Part shown: positions 7,665 to 16,921 of the stretch, in pieces
How the letters are laid out: every line of letters starts with the position of its first letter
How positions within the stretch are numbered: the stretch's first letter is position 1
Origin: Actinacidiphila bryophytorum
GTDB lineage: Bacteria > Actinomycetota > Actinomycetes > Streptomycetales > Streptomycetaceae
Length of the DNA stretch: 64,000 nucleotides
Assembly: GCF_016916835.1 (NCBI RefSeq)
Contig: NZ_JAFFIX010000002.1
Coordinates: 124,001-188,000, forward strand
Direction: 5' to 3'
Made by a program: the position numbers and the translations under genes
Notes under the pieces: generated by a model
What the model was told of the DNA's origin: nothing
The model's database searches: none
The model's input: the letters and a program-made list of their open reading frames with translations, nothing else

Positions 7665-8783
7665 TCAGACCGCGACGTCATGACCGTACAGCCACGGCAC
7701 CGGGTCGATCGGGGCGCCCCCACCGGGCCGCACTTCGAGGTGCAGGTGCGGGTCGGGCACATTGCCGGTCGCGCCGACCCGGCCGATGGTGTCACCCGTG
7801 GTGACCTGGCCGGACGTGGCGACCATGGTCGACAGGTGGCAGTACCACAGCTCGGTGCCGTCATCGAGGCGCAGGACGACCCGGTAGCCGTACGAGCCCG
7901 CCCAGCCGGCCGAGGTGACCGTGCCGCTGTGGACCGCGTGCACCGGGGTGCCGGTGGGGGCGGCGAAGTCCTGGCCGGTGTGGGTCGCCCACATGTTGCC
8001 CGTCTCGCCGAAGGCGGTGGTGAGGGTGTAGGAGGCGACGGGTTTGACGTACGAGGCGGCGAGTTGGGCCAGCCGCTCCGCCTCGGCCTTCGCCGCGGCC
8101 TCCGCGGCAGCCCTGGCCCTGGCCTCGGCTTCCGCCTTCGCGGCGGCGGCCTGGTCGCGCACCTTCTGGGCGGCGGCCTCCTTGGCGGCCTGCGCCGCGG
8201 CGGCGTCGCGCTCGGCCTGGGCGGCGGCTTCACGCTGCCGGGTGACCTGGCCGATGATGCGGGCGCGCAGGGCCTCGCCGGGGTCGGTGACGCCGGCCTG
8301 CGGGGAGTCCTGGGCGGAAGCCGGGGCCGGCGCAGGCGCGGGCGCCGGTGACACGGCCGAGGGGTCGTACGACGGCGTGCCGACCGCGACCTCGGGCTGG
8401 GCGGCGGGAGCCGCGACCGGCGGGAGGGCGTCGGGGAAGCCGGGTGCGTCGGGGACCGATATGGGCGGCGCGGCCGGGGGCGCGTCGGCCGCGGCGGCCA
8501 CTCCCGCGGTGCCGACCGCTGCCATCGCCGCGATGCCGAGGACGGCCGAGCCGACGGCGGCGCCGCGCGCGGGGAGCCCGGTGCGCTGCCGGGGGAGCCG
8601 CAGCTGCCCGCGGGTGCCCGCGTCGTCGGGGCCTGAGCCGGGGTCCGAGCCCTGGTCGTACGCGTCGAAGGAGGGGGCGGAGGCGGCGGGCCGCGGGGAC
8701 TCGTCGTCCCGCTCCCCGAAGGGCCACTCCCCGGTCGGTGCGGCTACCGGGGAAGGAGCGTAGGCAGGCTGGTTGGACGCCAC
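7665..8783 (-). CDS. M23 family (LytM-type) cell-wall peptidase
   Basis: A 372-residue exported or membrane-tethered endopeptidase. Residues about 73-98 form a hydrophobic Ala-rich segment (signal or anchor). A Pro/Ala linker and a strongly predicted coiled coil of Ala/Glu/Arg heptads follow. The C-terminal M23 domain has the zinc motif HTGQDFAAPTG (HxxxD) and PHLHLEVRP (HxH). It should cleave peptidoglycan cross-bridges or activate other hydrolases. GTG 8783 was chosen because AAGGAAAGGAG precedes it and because the upstream open frame runs through a riboswitch. Its control by cyclic di-AMP follows from that riboswitch. Confidence 0.88.
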   Translation of the reverse strand: MASNQPAYAPSPVAAPTGEWPFGERDDESPRPAASAPSFDAYDQGSDPGSGPDDAGTRGQLRLPRQRTGLPARGAAVGSAVLGIAAMAAVGTAGVAAAADAPPAAPPISVPDAPGFPDALPPVAAPAAQPEVAVGTPSYDPSAVSPAPAPAPAPASAQDSPQAGVTDPGEALRARIIGQVTRQREAAAQAERDAAAAQAAKEAAAQKVRDQAAAAKAEAEARARAAAEAAAKAEAERLAQLAASYVKPVASYTLTTAFGETGNMWATHTGQDFAAPTGTPVHAVHSGTVTSAGWAGSYGYRVVLRLDDGTELWYCHLSTMVATSGQVTTGDTIGRVGATGNVPDPHLHLEVRPGGGAPIDPVPWLYGHDVAV

Positions 8784-8804
8784 GGGGGCGCACTCCTTTC
8801 CTTC

Positions 8805-8935
8805 CTTCTCGCCTACCGGGTTAGCTGACGGGTTCGGAGCAGGAAGGTCTCCTACGGGCCTGGCGGCTGCCCGATTCACCCCATTGGACCCCTCCCGCGG
8901 TAGCGGAAGGGCGGGTCCCCGGTTCCCGCGGACGG
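8805..8935 (-). promoter_or_regulatory. Cyclic di-AMP riboswitch (ydaO-yuaA class)
   Basis: Read on the minus strand, the leader of the M23 gene shows the conserved blocks of the ydaO class: GGAACCGGGGACCC, then GGGGTGAATCGG, and near the 3' end CCGTCAGCTAACCCGGTAGG running into the ribosome site. The same class controls rpfA and other wall-hydrolase genes in Streptomyces, where ligand binding shuts expression off. Boundaries are approximate because the P1 helix was not folded computationally. Confidence 0.85.
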
Positions 8936-9148
8936 GATTCGGCAAGCGCACGGTGCCGCCTGTCGGCGGCGGTGACGACCGCGCTGCGTTATCGAACGTT
9001 AATAGAGCCGGAGAGGTTTTCCAAGCCGAATCGGAGAGTTGGCACCGGGAACCAATCGGGCACGGTGTACGTAGAATGGATGAACCGGACAGTCGGTGTG
9101 GCCGGGCGGTGATGTGAGTGTGCGTCAGTTGTTATCGGAGGGGGTGGC

Positions 9149-9307
9149 ATGACTACGGACGGTGAGACGGCGACGGCGGCCCGCAGCGGCGGGGCGAGCG
9201 GGGCAGGGGAGCCAGGACCGGGCGGGGCCATCGGGGCGCGGCACGGCAGCACGAACGGGCGGAGACGCGGCGGCCGGAACGGGGCGTGCGCGGAGATATC
9301 CGCGTGA
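9149..9307 (+). CDS. Possible small protein, 52 residues
   Basis: A short frame with a strong GGAGGGGG ribosome site 5 bases before ATG. The product is Gly/Ala/Arg-rich and low-complexity, with one Cys near the end, and resembles nothing I know. The ribosome site is the only support; it could be a leader or a chance frame upstream of the amidase gene 140 bases away. Confidence 0.3.
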   Translation: MTTDGETATAARSGGASGAGEPGPGGAIGARHGSTNGRRRGGRNGACAEISA

Positions 9308-9447
9308 CCGGCGCGGCAGCACCAGTGGTCTGGACCTGTGCCAATGTGCGAACCGCTTGGCATGCCGCGGGCGCGGGCCGCACGATGGGCGAGCCCGACG
9401 TTCTTGTCATGCACCCGTCCCCACCATGACGCCTCAGGGAGCCTTCG

Positions 9448-10083
9448 ATGGAACGCCCCAACTCCGCTGTGCCCAGCCGCCGTTCTCTGCTCCGCGGCGG
9501 CCTCGGCGCCGCCGCCACCGCGGGCCTGGCTGCCGACCTCTCGCCCGGCGGTGCCGCCCGGGCCGCCACCCCGCCCGCCGCACCTCGTGCGGTCACGGTC
9601 GACTACCCGTCAGCCACCTGGGCGCCGGCCAGCACCGCGAACTACACCGCCTCCAGCCGGCCGACCAGCTACCCGATCCAGATGGTGGTCATCCACGTCA
9701 CCCAGGAGACCTTCGCCGACACCATCTCGCTCTTCCAGGACCCGGCCCACGCCGCCGCGTCCCACTACGTCGTCCGGTCCGCCGACGGCGCCATCGACCA
9801 GTGCGTGCGCGAGCACGACATCGCCTGGCACGCGGGCAACTGGGACTACAACACCCGCAGCATCGGCATCGAGCACGAGGGCTGGGTGGACCAGCCGTCC
9901 TACTTCACCACCGCGATGTACCACGCCTCCGCCGCGCTGACCGCGGAGATCTGCGACAAGTACGGCATCCCCAAGGACCGCAACCACATCATCGGCCACT
10001 ACCAGGTGCCCGGCACCGACCACACCGACCCGGGGCCGAACTGGGACTGGGTGCGCTACATGCGGCTGGTCAACGGCGTCTGA
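9448..10083 (+). CDS. N-acetylmuramoyl-L-alanine amidase, Tat-exported
   Basis: A 211-residue peptidoglycan amidase (amidase_2/PGRP fold) that cuts between muramic acid and L-Ala. The N-terminus carries a twin-arginine signal, SRRSLLRGG, with an Ala-rich hydrophobic core and an ARAA cleavage region, so export is folded. Zinc and catalytic signs are VVIHVTQE (first His), SHYVVRS, IAWHAGNWDYN, IGIEHEG, and GHYQVPGTDHTDPG near the C-terminus. Length is normal for a single-domain secreted enzyme; no wall-binding domain is attached. It lies close to the M23 peptidase but on the other strand. Confidence 0.9.
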   Translation: MERPNSAVPSRRSLLRGGLGAAATAGLAADLSPGGAARAATPPAAPRAVTVDYPSATWAPASTANYTASSRPTSYPIQMVVIHVTQETFADTISLFQDPAHAAASHYVVRSADGAIDQCVREHDIAWHAGNWDYNTRSIGIEHEGWVDQPSYFTTAMYHASAALTAEICDKYGIPKDRNHIIGHYQVPGTDHTDPGPNWDWVRYMRLVNGV

Positions 10084-10099
10084 CCGCCTGATCCCCCCC

Positions 10100-10130
10100 A
10101 GCCGGTCCGGCGCCGCCCCCCGGACCGGCT
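10100..10130. terminator. Hairpin between amidase and DUF4240 gene
   Basis: Perfect 11-bp arms AGCCGGTCCGG / CCGGACCGGCT with a 9-base loop, 17 bases after the amidase stop. It overlaps the last base of the convergent gene, so it could serve both. Confidence 0.6.
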
Positions 10131-10852
10131 CAGCGCGGCCGGTGCCCGGGCGGCGCCGGCCGCTCCAGCGGGAACATCACGCTCAGCCGGGGCAGCCGCC
10201 TGGCCGACTCCTCCTCGTCCAGCGCCGTCCAGCGGATCCCGGCCGGGTCGCGGGAGCCGTCCGGCCCGGGCGGTGCGCCGGCCCGCCCCGCGGCGTCGGC
10301 ATCGCGCGGGACGCCCCGCGCGGAGCCAGGCAGGGAACCGTACGAGGAGCCGTACGAGGAGCCGCGTGAGGCGGCACGCACGACGGCCCGCACGGCCGCG
10401 TAGAAGGCGTCGCCGAAGTCCTCGGAGGGGCCGGTCGCCAGCTCGTACGCCTCCAGGCCGAGCGTGTCGAGCGCCGCCCAGGCCGGGCGGTCCTCGGCGG
10501 ACCACGCGGCGCGCGGGCGGCCGGCCAGCCGGAAGACCTCGGGTGCGTACGCGAGGACGTCGGGGTCGTTCACCGCGGCCTCGAAAACCGCCCGGCCCAG
10601 ACCCATCATCCAGTGCTGGAACGACCGGAAATCGTCGTCGGAACACCAGCCGCCGAAGACCCGGTCGGCCGCGCCCCGCAGAGTCCAGGTGAAGGCTTCA
10701 TCCGTCAACCGGTCCAGGCAGGCCTGAAAGCCCACGATCCCGTCGGCAGGCAGCCGGGCGAGCGCTTGGCGCAGCCAGGCATCACGCTTGTCACCGCCGT
10801 TTCCCTGCCGCCGGGAGTCCTCAAGGAGGGTCCAGAAGGAGTCGGTGTCCAT
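10130..10852 (-). CDS. DUF4240 domain protein
   Basis: A 240-residue protein. The first 130 residues match the DUF4240 pattern: MDTDSFWTLLEDSR at the start, the FQACLDRLTDEAFTWTLRGAADRVFGG core, then DDFRSFQHWMMGLGR. The function of the family is unknown. The C-terminal 90 residues are low-complexity with a short Ser-Ser-Tyr-Gly repeat (SSYGSSYGS). No signal or membrane segment is seen. It is transcribed alone. Confidence 0.75.
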   Translation of the reverse strand: MDTDSFWTLLEDSRRQGNGGDKRDAWLRQALARLPADGIVGFQACLDRLTDEAFTWTLRGAADRVFGGWCSDDDFRSFQHWMMGLGRAVFEAAVNDPDVLAYAPEVFRLAGRPRAAWSAEDRPAWAALDTLGLEAYELATGPSEDFGDAFYAAVRAVVRAASRGSSYGSSYGSLPGSARGVPRDADAAGRAGAPPGPDGSRDPAGIRWTALDEEESARRLPRLSVMFPLERPAPPGHRPR

Positions 10853-11368
10853 GGTTGTCGACTATGCCAGGGGCGCCTGACGGGTCCAATTCCCTTGCAG
10901 AAAAGCCCAGTTGGCGGACACCGAGGCGGAAGGGGCGCCCCGCCCGCACCCGCAGAACCGGCGGCGGTGCCGTGTCACGCGCAACATCCCTCTCACCACG
11001 CCTCCCACCCGCCACAACCACCCCAGCGCGACCACGGTACCGGGACGCACCGCGACCCCGCACCCGCCCTGCCACGACCGCACACCCGCCGCACCAAACA
11101 TCGCTTCGCCGCGAAAAGAAGCGCATACTCGAACCGATACGCGCCGGGTCGCACGCCCGGCTCGGTATTCCCTTCGACGGGCAATTGCGGCCGGAAAAGC
11201 GCCGCGGCATCGACGCACTTCCGCACCCTCTCGAAAGCATGCGGATAATTGCTTTCAACTCCCCTTCCCTTTCGTCCGATCGGGTGACTCGCGAACATTG
11301 TGCCGCCTACCTTGTTCCGCGGCGCGGGCCAGGCGCCCGCGCGCACCGAGACGAAGGTGGGGACATTC
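10853..11368. other. Intergenic region, no supported gene
   Basis: About 515 bases between divergent genes. Open frames here are extensions of neighbouring frames without start signals. The 3' part (about 11090-11290) is less GC-rich than its surroundings and should hold the promoter of the secreted-protein gene. No operator stood out. Confidence 0.5.
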
Positions 11369-13942
11369 ATGCTCCGGCTTTTACGCTCCCTTTCCGCGCA
11401 CCACCCACCGACCCCGAGACCGCGCAGGTTCGCCGCGCGGGCCGGGGTCGCCATATCGGCGGCGCTGCTCGCGACGGCGGCCGGCTCGCTCACCCCGGCA
11501 ACCGCCCACGACGGCGGAGGCGGTGGCGGCACACCGCCGCCTCCGAGCGGGGACGGCCTGCAGAAGACCGTGCAGAACGTCACGACCCCCGGCAGCTCAC
11601 TCGCCCAGCACTCCGACACCCTCAACTGGACGGTGTCGTACGACACTTCCGCCACCGGCGGACCCGCGCCCGCGACCATCACCGACCCGATCAGCAGTGC
11701 GGGCGCCGGGCAGACCTACGTCCCCGGCTCGCTGCACGTGCCGCCCGGCTGGACCCCCGGCTGGTCCACCGACGGCAGCACCTTCTCCGCCACCGACCAG
11801 GGCGCCGCGACCACCGTCGTCCAGGCGGTCGACGACAGCGCGGTCGGGTCGGGCACCAACGTGAGCGGGGACCTGCTGCCGCCCGTCCAGGCCGCCACCC
11901 GCTCCACCGGCGGCGACGGCTTCACGCCGATCCTCTACCGGGCCGCCTCCGGCGACGTCGAGGCGTGGAACATCTACCACCACAGCGGCCCCGCCGCCCG
12001 CCTCGTGGTCTGCAACGACCTGTCCTCGGGCCAGCCCTGCCCCGGCGGCCCCTGGCCGCGCCCGCTCAACACCGCACCCGGGGCACTCGGTTCCGGCGAC
12101 ACCGGGAACGTCTACACGACGCTGACCCCGCAGTACGTCATGGACCCGGGGCGGCCCGGAGTGGTCTACTACCCGGCCGTCGCCGCCGGTTCGGTCGGCG
12201 CCGGCTGTCTGGACCTGGGCGCCCGCGCCAACTGCGGCTTCTTCCCGCTCGCTTCGGCGACCGGCTCCCCCAGCAGCGCCAACGGACTTGCCGGGCTCGC
12301 CGCCCAGGGCGGCCGGCTGTACGGGGTGGCCAGCACCGGTCAGGTGCTGTGCCTGGACATCGCCACCCAATCCCCGTGCGCCGGGCAGCCCTTCGCCGCG
12401 ATCGTGCCGCCCAACCACGACCTGCCCGGCAACACCTACGCCCTCTACCAGGGCTCCCTGACCGTCGCCGACGGCCGCATCTACGCGTCCTCCGCGCCCC
12501 TGGCGAGCGGCTCGACCGCCCCCGGCCGCCCGGCACTCGGCTGCTTCGACCCGGCGACCGACGCCGTCTGCGCCGGCTGGGACACCCCCCACCCGGCGGG
12601 ACCCGACGCGAACGCGAACACGTACAACGCCTTCACCGCCTACGACACCGCGGGGCACCCGACCGGTGTCTGCACCGCGGACACCACCGGCGGCTCACCG
12701 TCCACCAATTGCTACGCGCTCGACGGCGGCCCGCTGGCCGCCCCGGCCACCGGACTCGACGCGCTGCCCGCCGGAACCCTGGTCTTCAACCCCGAGGTCG
12801 TCAACGCCGGGGGCGACAACCGCAGTTACTTCGCCGTGTGGGGCGGGCCGCTGCCCGGCAACACCGTCTGCTACAGCTGGACCCACGCCCAGCCCTGCGC
12901 CGGATTCCCCGCCGCCGCGGGCCACCCCGCGGTCAACTCCGGTGTCACACGCGACTACGGCTACTCCTACGACGCCACCACCCGCTGCCTGATCGGGCTC
13001 GGCGACGCGGGCATCCTCTTCTCGATGGACCCCGCGACCGGCGGCTCCCCCTGCCTGCACACCGGCGCCTCCGTCACCCTCAAGCCCGCCGACTTCTACT
13101 GCGACGGCGGCACCGGGCACACCGCCGCCTACACCGAGGCCCGGCTGACCGGCCTCGACCTCGCGCACACCGAGCAGGCCGCGACGGCGGTCGCGGTCAC
13201 CGACCCCGACGGCACCGTGATCGCGACGCCCGCGCTGTCGCCGTCCGGCACCGTGGACCTGTCCGGCATCTCGGCCGCCGACCACCCGTCGATCACCGTC
13301 ACGGTGCAGTTCAGCCTCACCGACACCAGCGACTTCGACGGCGGGGCGCACCCCGCGCTGACCGCGTACTTCCAGGGCGACGACCCGCAGATCTGCCTGC
13401 GGACGACCGTCACCACCGACTGCGCCACCAGCCAGGTCGCCGACACCGCGACCGGCACAGACTCCACCGGCGCGCTCACCTCCAACACGGTCACCGTGCC
13501 GGTGCAGCCCGGCTCCGCGTGCCAGCCGCACGTGACCGTGAACAAGGAGATCTGCGCGGGCACGTCGTGGCACGCCTGCGGCCCCGGCGGCGCAGGCCCC
13601 TGGGTCAAGTCCAGCCCCGTCGGCCTGCTCCAGCTGCTCGGCACGGCCTACTGGCGGATCACCGTGACCAACGCCGGGCCGGTCGACGCCACCGGCGTCA
13701 CCGTCAACGACCCGAGCACGCCGTCGTGTTCGTCGGCGGCAGGCACCTTCACCCTGGCGTCCGGCACCAGCCGCCAGGTCTACTGCGACTCCTTCCTGCT
13801 GGCGCTCCCGATGAAGAACACAGCGACGGCGAGCTTCACGCCCGCCAACTCCCCGCACGGCACGCACCCCACGACGACCGACCCGTCGTCCGCCGTGGCC
13901 TGCTCCCTGCTGTGCATCCTCCTCCCGGCCGAACACCACTGA
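11369..13942 (+). CDS. Large secreted protein with C-terminal DUF11-like domain
   Basis: An 857-residue exported protein. The N-terminus is basic, followed by AARAGVAISAALLATAAGSL and an ATAHD cleavage region; mature protein begins with a Gly/Pro linker. Residues about 55-130 form a DUF11-like beta domain (TVQNVTTPGSSLAQHSDTLNWTVSYD). The middle is a long beta-rich region with many Cys, reminiscent of a propeller, in which YxAAxG and CxDxAT patterns recur. The last 120 residues repeat the DUF11 pattern (ITVTNAGPVDATGVTVND). ATG 11369 follows AAGGTGGGG. No sortase motif is seen. Function unknown. Confidence 0.75.
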   Translation: MLRLLRSLSAHHPPTPRPRRFAARAGVAISAALLATAAGSLTPATAHDGGGGGGTPPPPSGDGLQKTVQNVTTPGSSLAQHSDTLNWTVSYDTSATGGPAPATITDPISSAGAGQTYVPGSLHVPPGWTPGWSTDGSTFSATDQGAATTVVQAVDDSAVGSGTNVSGDLLPPVQAATRSTGGDGFTPILYRAASGDVEAWNIYHHSGPAARLVVCNDLSSGQPCPGGPWPRPLNTAPGALGSGDTGNVYTTLTPQYVMDPGRPGVVYYPAVAAGSVGAGCLDLGARANCGFFPLASATGSPSSANGLAGLAAQGGRLYGVASTGQVLCLDIATQSPCAGQPFAAIVPPNHDLPGNTYALYQGSLTVADGRIYASSAPLASGSTAPGRPALGCFDPATDAVCAGWDTPHPAGPDANANTYNAFTAYDTAGHPTGVCTADTTGGSPSTNCYALDGGPLAAPATGLDALPAGTLVFNPEVVNAGGDNRSYFAVWGGPLPGNTVCYSWTHAQPCAGFPAAAGHPAVNSGVTRDYGYSYDATTRCLIGLGDAGILFSMDPATGGSPCLHTGASVTLKPADFYCDGGTGHTAAYTEARLTGLDLAHTEQAATAVAVTDPDGTVIATPALSPSGTVDLSGISAADHPSITVTVQFSLTDTSDFDGGAHPALTAYFQGDDPQICLRTTVTTDCATSQVADTATGTDSTGALTSNTVTVPVQPGSACQPHVTVNKEICAGTSWHACGPGGAGPWVKSSPVGLLQLLGTAYWRITVTNAGPVDATGVTVNDPSTPSCSSAAGTFTLASGTSRQVYCDSFLLALPMKNTATASFTPANSPHGTHPTTTDPSSAVACSLLCILLPAEHH

Positions 13943-13975
13943 CCCGTACGGCGTTCCGCCGCTGAATGTGCCCGC

Positions 13976-14004
13976 CTTCCGGCGCCGCTCCCGGGCGCCG
14001 GAAG
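13976..14004 (+). terminator. Hairpin after the large secreted protein gene
   Basis: Arms CTTCCGGCGCC / GGCGCCGGAAG (11 bp) with a 7-base loop, 33 bases after the stop at 13942. Confidence 0.65.
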
Positions 14005-14180
14005 ACGGGCCTGCGCCCCGGGCACCCGCATTCCGCCGAACGCCAGTACCCTCGTGTCCTCGCCGCCGTCCACGCAGACGCCGTGAGCGAGCCCCGGCAG
14101 GACCGCTCGGCAGCCGGAGGAACGCGGGGCTGCGGACGGCGGCCCCGCCACCAGGGGCAGTGCGCAAGGGACGGAATCAG

Positions 14181-16844
14181 GTGGACCACGACCACGACGC
14201 CACGGGCATACCCGGCGAGACCCAGCAGACCCCCCCGGCGCCCGCCGCCGACCCCCCAACCAAACGCGTCACCCCCCGCCCCCCGCGCACGCCCCCGGCG
14301 GCCAAGCGTCCGCCCAACCCCGCGAAGCCCCCGGCCGACGCGGTGGCCAACCCGGCAGCGGCTCCCGGGACCGCGCCCGGCGCGGCGGACGCGCCGCCCC
14401 AGGTCAGCCCGGGCACGGCCGCCCCGACGGCTACGGCCAACGCTGCGGCCACGCCGCCCGCGCCGGAGCCGAGCACGAGCGCCCCGGCCGGTACGGCCCC
14501 CGCGGCAAGCACGCCTACGACCAAGTCCGCGCCCAAGGAGCCCGCCGACGCGGGCAAGGCCGCCGCCGATACCGCCAACCCGGCGGACACGCCTACGAAG
14601 CAGCCCGCAACCGCCGCCGAGGTGTCGGCGCCACCGCCGGCCGACGCGAGCACGGCCGCCCCGGCCGGAACGGCCAAGGCTGCGGGCAGGCGTACGGGCG
14701 AGGCGCCCGCGAAGCCCCCGGCCGAGGCAGTGGCCAACCCCGCAGCGGATCCCGGGACCGCGCCCGGCGCGGCAGAGGCCAAGAAGGCCTCACCGGCCGG
14801 TACGGCCAAGCGCAAGTCCGCGGGGAGCGCGCCCGTCCCGGCCGGCGCGGCCACACCCGACGCGCCGCCGGCCGACGACGTCCGGGGCAAGGCCACCGCC
14901 CCGGCCGGTACGGCCAAGGCTGCGGGCAGGCGTACGAACAAGGCCGCGGCGAAGGCGCCCGCGGCCGACGCGAGCAAGGCCGCCCCGTCGGGTACGCGCG
15001 CGAAGCAGTCCGCGCCCACCCCGCCCGCGACGCCACCGGCCGACGCGGCGAAGGCGTCCGCCACCGCTGCCGAGGCAGCGGCGACGCCACCGGCGGACGC
15101 GGTGGCCGACCCCGCAGCGGCTCCCGAGTCCGCGCCCGGCGCGGTGGACGTGGCGCCCCCGGCCGACGGGAAGGCCGGCCCGAAGAAGGCCAGACCGGCC
15201 GGTACGGCCAAGCGCACAGCCGCGCGTACAGGCAAGACCGCCGCCACCGGCACCCGGCCCGCCGCGAAGGCGGCCGCGCCCGCGGCCGGGACCGCAAGCG
15301 CAAGCTCGGCCACCGCGGCCAACGCGTCCGCAACGCCCGCCGCGACGGCGCCCCCGGTCGCCGCCGCAAGCCCGGCCACCGCCACCCCCGCCGTCGAAAG
15401 CGCGCCGCCAGGCGGGTGGCGGCTTGGCGGGTATGTCGAGGAAGGGGAAGCCGGGGAGGACAGTGCCGGGCATGTGGTGGTGCGGGCGCGGCATCAGGTG
15501 TCGGGGACGCCGGTCGTGATCACGTATCTGCCCGCCGCGGAGGCCGCGGACTTCCGGGAGGCCGCGGAGGGGCTCAGCGGCCTCGAATCGCCCTACGTGG
15601 CACGGCTGTACGCGTATGTCGAGGACGGGCCGCACGCGGCGGTCATCCGGCAGGCGGTGGACGGGGTCGCCCTGGACGTGCTGCTGGCAGGTGGCGGGGC
15701 GAGGCCGGGGGCCGAGGCGTCGCTGACCGTGTTGAAGGGCTCGCTGCTGGGGCTGGCGGCGGCCGAGGAGGCCGGGCTGCGGGACGCCGGGTACGTACCG
15801 TCGAAGGTCCTGGTGTCCGCCGGGGGCGGCGTCAGGCTCGCGGACCTCGGGGTCGCGGCGGGCGGCGCGGAGGCGACGGGGGTGCAGGCGGCGACCGCCG
15901 CCTTCTCGGCGTGCCTGGCCGGCGGCGCCGAGCCGCACCCGGACGTCCAGGCCCTGGTCGCCCGCGGCTTGACCGCGGACGGTGCGCAACCCGCCCCGGG
16001 CGCCCGGGACTTCGCGGCCGAGGTGGAGTCCGTGGCCGTGGCGGCGTACGGCGAGGAGTGGGAGGCGCGCGGGCAGTACGAACTGGCCGCGCTGGTCGCC
16101 CCGTTGCTGGCGCGGTCGGCCGCCGAGCCGCTGCTCGTGGCCGTACCGCCCACCGAGTCGGCGCTGCCCTTCACCTTCGTCCCCGACGACGCACCCGGGG
16201 AGGGCGGCGGCCTTCGCCGCCGCACCAAGGTGCTGCTGCTCGCCGTCGCGGCAGCGGTCGTCGCGGGTGCGCTGACGGTCGCCGCGGTGGCGACCGGCAC
16301 CAGCAACGACGCCGCCGCGACGGTGACGACGACCCCGTCGGCGACCGCGACGACCACCTCGGCCCCTGCCGCGGCCCCGGCCACGACGGCGCCCGCGCCG
16401 ACCACGACCGCACCGCCGACGACCCCCGCGACCACCCCTGCGACGAAGCGGCCCAAGCCGCGGCCTACCAAGGCCCCGACTACCAGGCCGCCGGTGCCGA
16501 CGAAGCCCGCGGCGCCGGCCGGTCCGCATGTGACGGCCGTCACCGCCACGCTCACCTGCGTGCCCGGCGGCAACATCGCGCGAGCGGTCGTGCGGGTGGA
16601 GTACGACGGCGCCGCGGGCGGCACCCTGCACCTGGTGTGGTGGCGCAACGTGCTGCCGACCCAGACGGGTGCCGCGCTCATGGACCCGCAGACAGTGAAG
16701 TTGCCGAAGGGTGCGACGAGTTACGTCTTCACGTCGAACTTCACCTACCGCGACGGCGGGCACCGCCCGTTCATCGGCGTGACGGCGTCCACCGACCCCG
16801 CCGCCGCGACCGGGTCCAGCAGCCAGTCCGTCCGCTGCCGCTGA
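14181..16844 (+). CDS. Membrane pseudokinase with long Ala/Pro-rich N-terminus
   Basis: An 887-residue protein from GTG 14181. Residues 1-about 410 are Ala/Pro/Lys-rich and repetitive (units such as APAGTAKAAGRRT). A kinase-fold region follows (about 413-640), starting GGWRLGGYVEEGE. It lacks the glycine-rich loop and the HRD catalytic Asp (YVPSKVLVSAGGG stands where HRDxKPSNV belongs), and the DFG site reads ADLG. It should not phosphorylate. A membrane segment (RRRTKVLLLAVAAAVVAGAL) at about 690-715 is followed by a Thr/Pro linker and a C-terminal extracellular beta domain of about 110 residues. Streptomyces has several such pseudokinases; a scaffold or wall-sensing role is inference. The upstream frame is open but has no better start. 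Confidence 0.7.
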   Translation: MDHDHDATGIPGETQQTPPAPAADPPTKRVTPRPPRTPPAAKRPPNPAKPPADAVANPAAAPGTAPGAADAPPQVSPGTAAPTATANAAATPPAPEPSTSAPAGTAPAASTPTTKSAPKEPADAGKAAADTANPADTPTKQPATAAEVSAPPPADASTAAPAGTAKAAGRRTGEAPAKPPAEAVANPAADPGTAPGAAEAKKASPAGTAKRKSAGSAPVPAGAATPDAPPADDVRGKATAPAGTAKAAGRRTNKAAAKAPAADASKAAPSGTRAKQSAPTPPATPPADAAKASATAAEAAATPPADAVADPAAAPESAPGAVDVAPPADGKAGPKKARPAGTAKRTAARTGKTAATGTRPAAKAAAPAAGTASASSATAANASATPAATAPPVAAASPATATPAVESAPPGGWRLGGYVEEGEAGEDSAGHVVVRARHQVSGTPVVITYLPAAEAADFREAAEGLSGLESPYVARLYAYVEDGPHAAVIRQAVDGVALDVLLAGGGARPGAEASLTVLKGSLLGLAAAEEAGLRDAGYVPSKVLVSAGGGVRLADLGVAAGGAEATGVQAATAAFSACLAGGAEPHPDVQALVARGLTADGAQPAPGARDFAAEVESVAVAAYGEEWEARGQYELAALVAPLLARSAAEPLLVAVPPTESALPFTFVPDDAPGEGGGLRRRTKVLLLAVAAAVVAGALTVAAVATGTSNDAAATVTTTPSATATTTSAPAAAPATTAPAPTTTAPPTTPATTPATKRPKPRPTKAPTTRPPVPTKPAAPAGPHVTAVTATLTCVPGGNIARAVVRVEYDGAAGGTLHLVWWRNVLPTQTGAALMDPQTVKLPKGATSYVFTSNFTYRDGGHRPFIGVTASTDPAAATGSSSQSVRCR

Positions 16845-16921
16845 ACCACCCCCGCTGCCCGGGGGCCGGACCAGGCCACCCGGGCAGCGGAGCCGCACGT
16901 GCGGAATGAGATGATCCGCCG

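Noticed and set aside
10855..13965. A 1036-residue open frame
   Set aside because: Out-of-frame reading of the large secreted protein gene; composition is Arg/Pro/His-rich with no domain, and no ribosome site.
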